Positions 5,574-6,167 of a stretch of 6,167 nucleotides of DNA are shown here, in pieces. The translations under genes and the position numbers were made by a program. This DNA comes from an uncultured candidate division Zixibacteria bacterium. GTDB taxonomy: Bacteria > Zixibacteria > MSB-5A5 > GN15 > FEB-12. Positions within the stretch are counted from its first letter, which is position 1; each line of letters begins with the position of its first letter. Below the pieces are notes generated by a model. It was not told the DNA's origin, did not search any database, and saw only the letters and a program-made list of their open reading frames with translations. The stretch covers positions 1 through 6,167 of the forward strand of contig CAJVYT010000270.1 of the NCBI GenBank assembly GCA_913009765.1. Direction: 5' to 3'.

Positions 5574-6062
5574 TCAAGAATTACAGATTTTGTGTCTCAT
5601 GGATAAGTCGATCACTATTACATCAATAGCTTCCACATAATCGAACAGACCAGCAATACTTTCCCAGTAACTTTTAAGTTCGTTTGCTAATTCATTTAAA
5701 CTCACGCGGCGACCATTTATCTCCCATCGTTTTTCATTTTTAACGCCCCGCCAGACTAGTAACAACACACCGCATCCAGCAGTTTCCTCCCTTAAATAAT
5801 CACCAGCCAACTGATTACGGAGTCGCTCACATAGATCGGGGCCAGACCATTTCTTATCAAGTAGCTTCAGTTCGATTGGCACAGGCGATGTTGAATTTGT
5901 ATTCTGTATCCAGATATCCATACGTTGACTATTAGCTAATTCAGGCTCTTGCGCTGTTATGTATCGATCCTGGCGTTGCTGATTAAGCCAACCAGCAATC
6001 AAGTTACGCATCTCTGATTCATCTTCAGCGCGTTGCCAAGTTTGATACGGGCTATCATTGCC
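5574..6062 (-). CDS. C-terminal fragment of a protein with PD-(D/E)xK nuclease-like motif
   Basis: 162 genuine residues remain, ending at a TGA at 5576-5574. The apparent first five residues (MLFRS) of a longer reading are translated adapter, so the true start is lost. In fragment numbering, D49 in QRMDIWIQ and E64/K66 in PIELKLLD give the D-x(n)-ExK core of PD-(D/E)xK nuclease folds. E40 (QEPE) precedes it, and a downstream helix, ERLRNQLAGDYLRE, carries Q84; a hydrophobic strand, CGVLLLVWRG, follows. This order fits a restriction-like nuclease domain of DNA-processing or defence proteins. From memory, similar tails (WSGP-ERLRNQL-GDYLR) end long proteins, some linked to defence, but I cannot name the family. 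It converges on lptG. A weak TTGAAAA/TTTTCAA hairpin at 5556-5577 spans its stop. Catalytic activity is inferred from motif only. Confidence 0.7.
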   Translation of the reverse strand, partial: GNDSPYQTWQRAEDESEMRNLIAGWLNQQRQDRYITAQEPELANSQRMDIWIQNTNSTSPVPIELKLLDKKWSGPDLCERLRNQLAGDYLREETAGCGVLLLVWRGVKNEKRWEINGRRVSLNELANELKSYWESIAGLFDYVEAIDVIVIDLSMRHKICNS

Positions 6063-6128
6063 AGATCGGAAGAGCACACGTCTGAACTCCAGTCACACTG
6101 ATATATCTCGTATGCCGTCTTCTGCTTG
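6063..6128 (+). other. Illumina TruSeq/P7 indexed adapter (artefact), right copy
   Basis: This is the exact reverse complement of the left copy. The TruSeq read-2 adapter beginning AGATCGGAAGAGC is at 6063-6096, the index ACTGATAT at 6097-6104, and the P7 sequence ending TTCTGCTTG at 6105-6128. An identical index at both ends shows that both copies come from the same library. It truncates the 5' end of the nuclease-like gene. Confidence 0.99.
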
Positions 6129-6167
6129 AAAAAAAAAAAAAAAACACACCAACATACACAAAATACA
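6129..6167. other. Poly-A and low-complexity read-through noise
   Basis: Sixteen A at 6129-6144 follow the adapter directly, then 23 bases made almost wholly of A and C with two T. This is the pattern produced when sequencing cycles continue past the end of an adapter-ligated molecule; in four-colour chemistry A and C share a laser, which biases the noise. There is no biological content. Confidence 0.93.

Noticed and set aside
1..6062. Horizontal transfer placing archaeal genes beside a bacterial pepA/lptFG locus
   Set aside because: The junction is adapter sequence, so the adjacency is artificial.
1106..6128. Composite transposon or integrated element with 66-bp terminal inverted repeats
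   Set aside because: Both arms are sequencing adapter including a library index; no transposase or target duplication is present.
6145..6167. A/C-rich low-complexity repeat of biological origin
   Set aside because: It follows adapter and poly-A directly and matches read-through noise.

Overview
This window is not one piece of genome. It is a chimeric assembly made of two unrelated organisms joined through Illumina library adapter sequence, and the adapters can be read directly. A complete P7/TruSeq-type indexed adapter lies at 1106-1171, and its exact reverse complement, with the same 8-base index, lies at 6063-6128. A run of 16 A and then an A/C-rich tail with two T close the window, which is what a sequencer reports after reading past the end of a short insert. 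No conclusion about synteny, transfer or operon structure should cross 1096-1171 or 6063.

Segment 1 (1 to about 1095-1105) is very AT-rich, roughly one quarter G+C by eye. It holds four tightly overlapping plus-strand genes: the last 20 codons of one gene, two complete small genes, and one gene cut off by the adapter. The three readable N-termini each have a short basic stretch followed by one hydrophobic helix, and two have KKA/Q or KKG/N junctions resembling archaeal class III (prepilin) signal peptides. Sequence style, composition and GGAGG ribosome binding suggest a DPANN archaeon (Woesearchaeota/Pacearchaeota-like) and a cassette of pilin-like, single-pass surface proteins. Their function is not known.

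Segment 2 (1172-6062) is of moderate G+C and comes from a gamma- or betaproteobacterium. It carries the classic locus in which pepA-holC is divergent from lptF-lptG. PepA (leucyl aminopeptidase) is complete with all metal and catalytic residues. HolC (DNA polymerase III chi) is reduced to its N-terminal 53 residues by the left adapter. LptF and LptG, the two membrane subunits of the LPS-exporting LptB2FG transporter, are complete and overlap by one base. After lptG comes about 500 bases without a credible gene, containing stem-loops, a GC-rich structured block and three degenerate copies of a short motif; it resembles a dispersed intergenic repeat. The segment ends with the C-terminal 162 residues of a minus-strand protein with a D...ExK arrangement typical of PD-(D/E)xK nucleases, possibly part of a larger defence-type protein, whose start is lost at the right adapter.

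I find no convincing new biological system here. The most important result is the artefact: a perfect 66-bp inverted repeat bracketing a gene cluster would look like a mobile element to an automatic pipeline, and translated adapter contaminates the ends of several apparent proteins.
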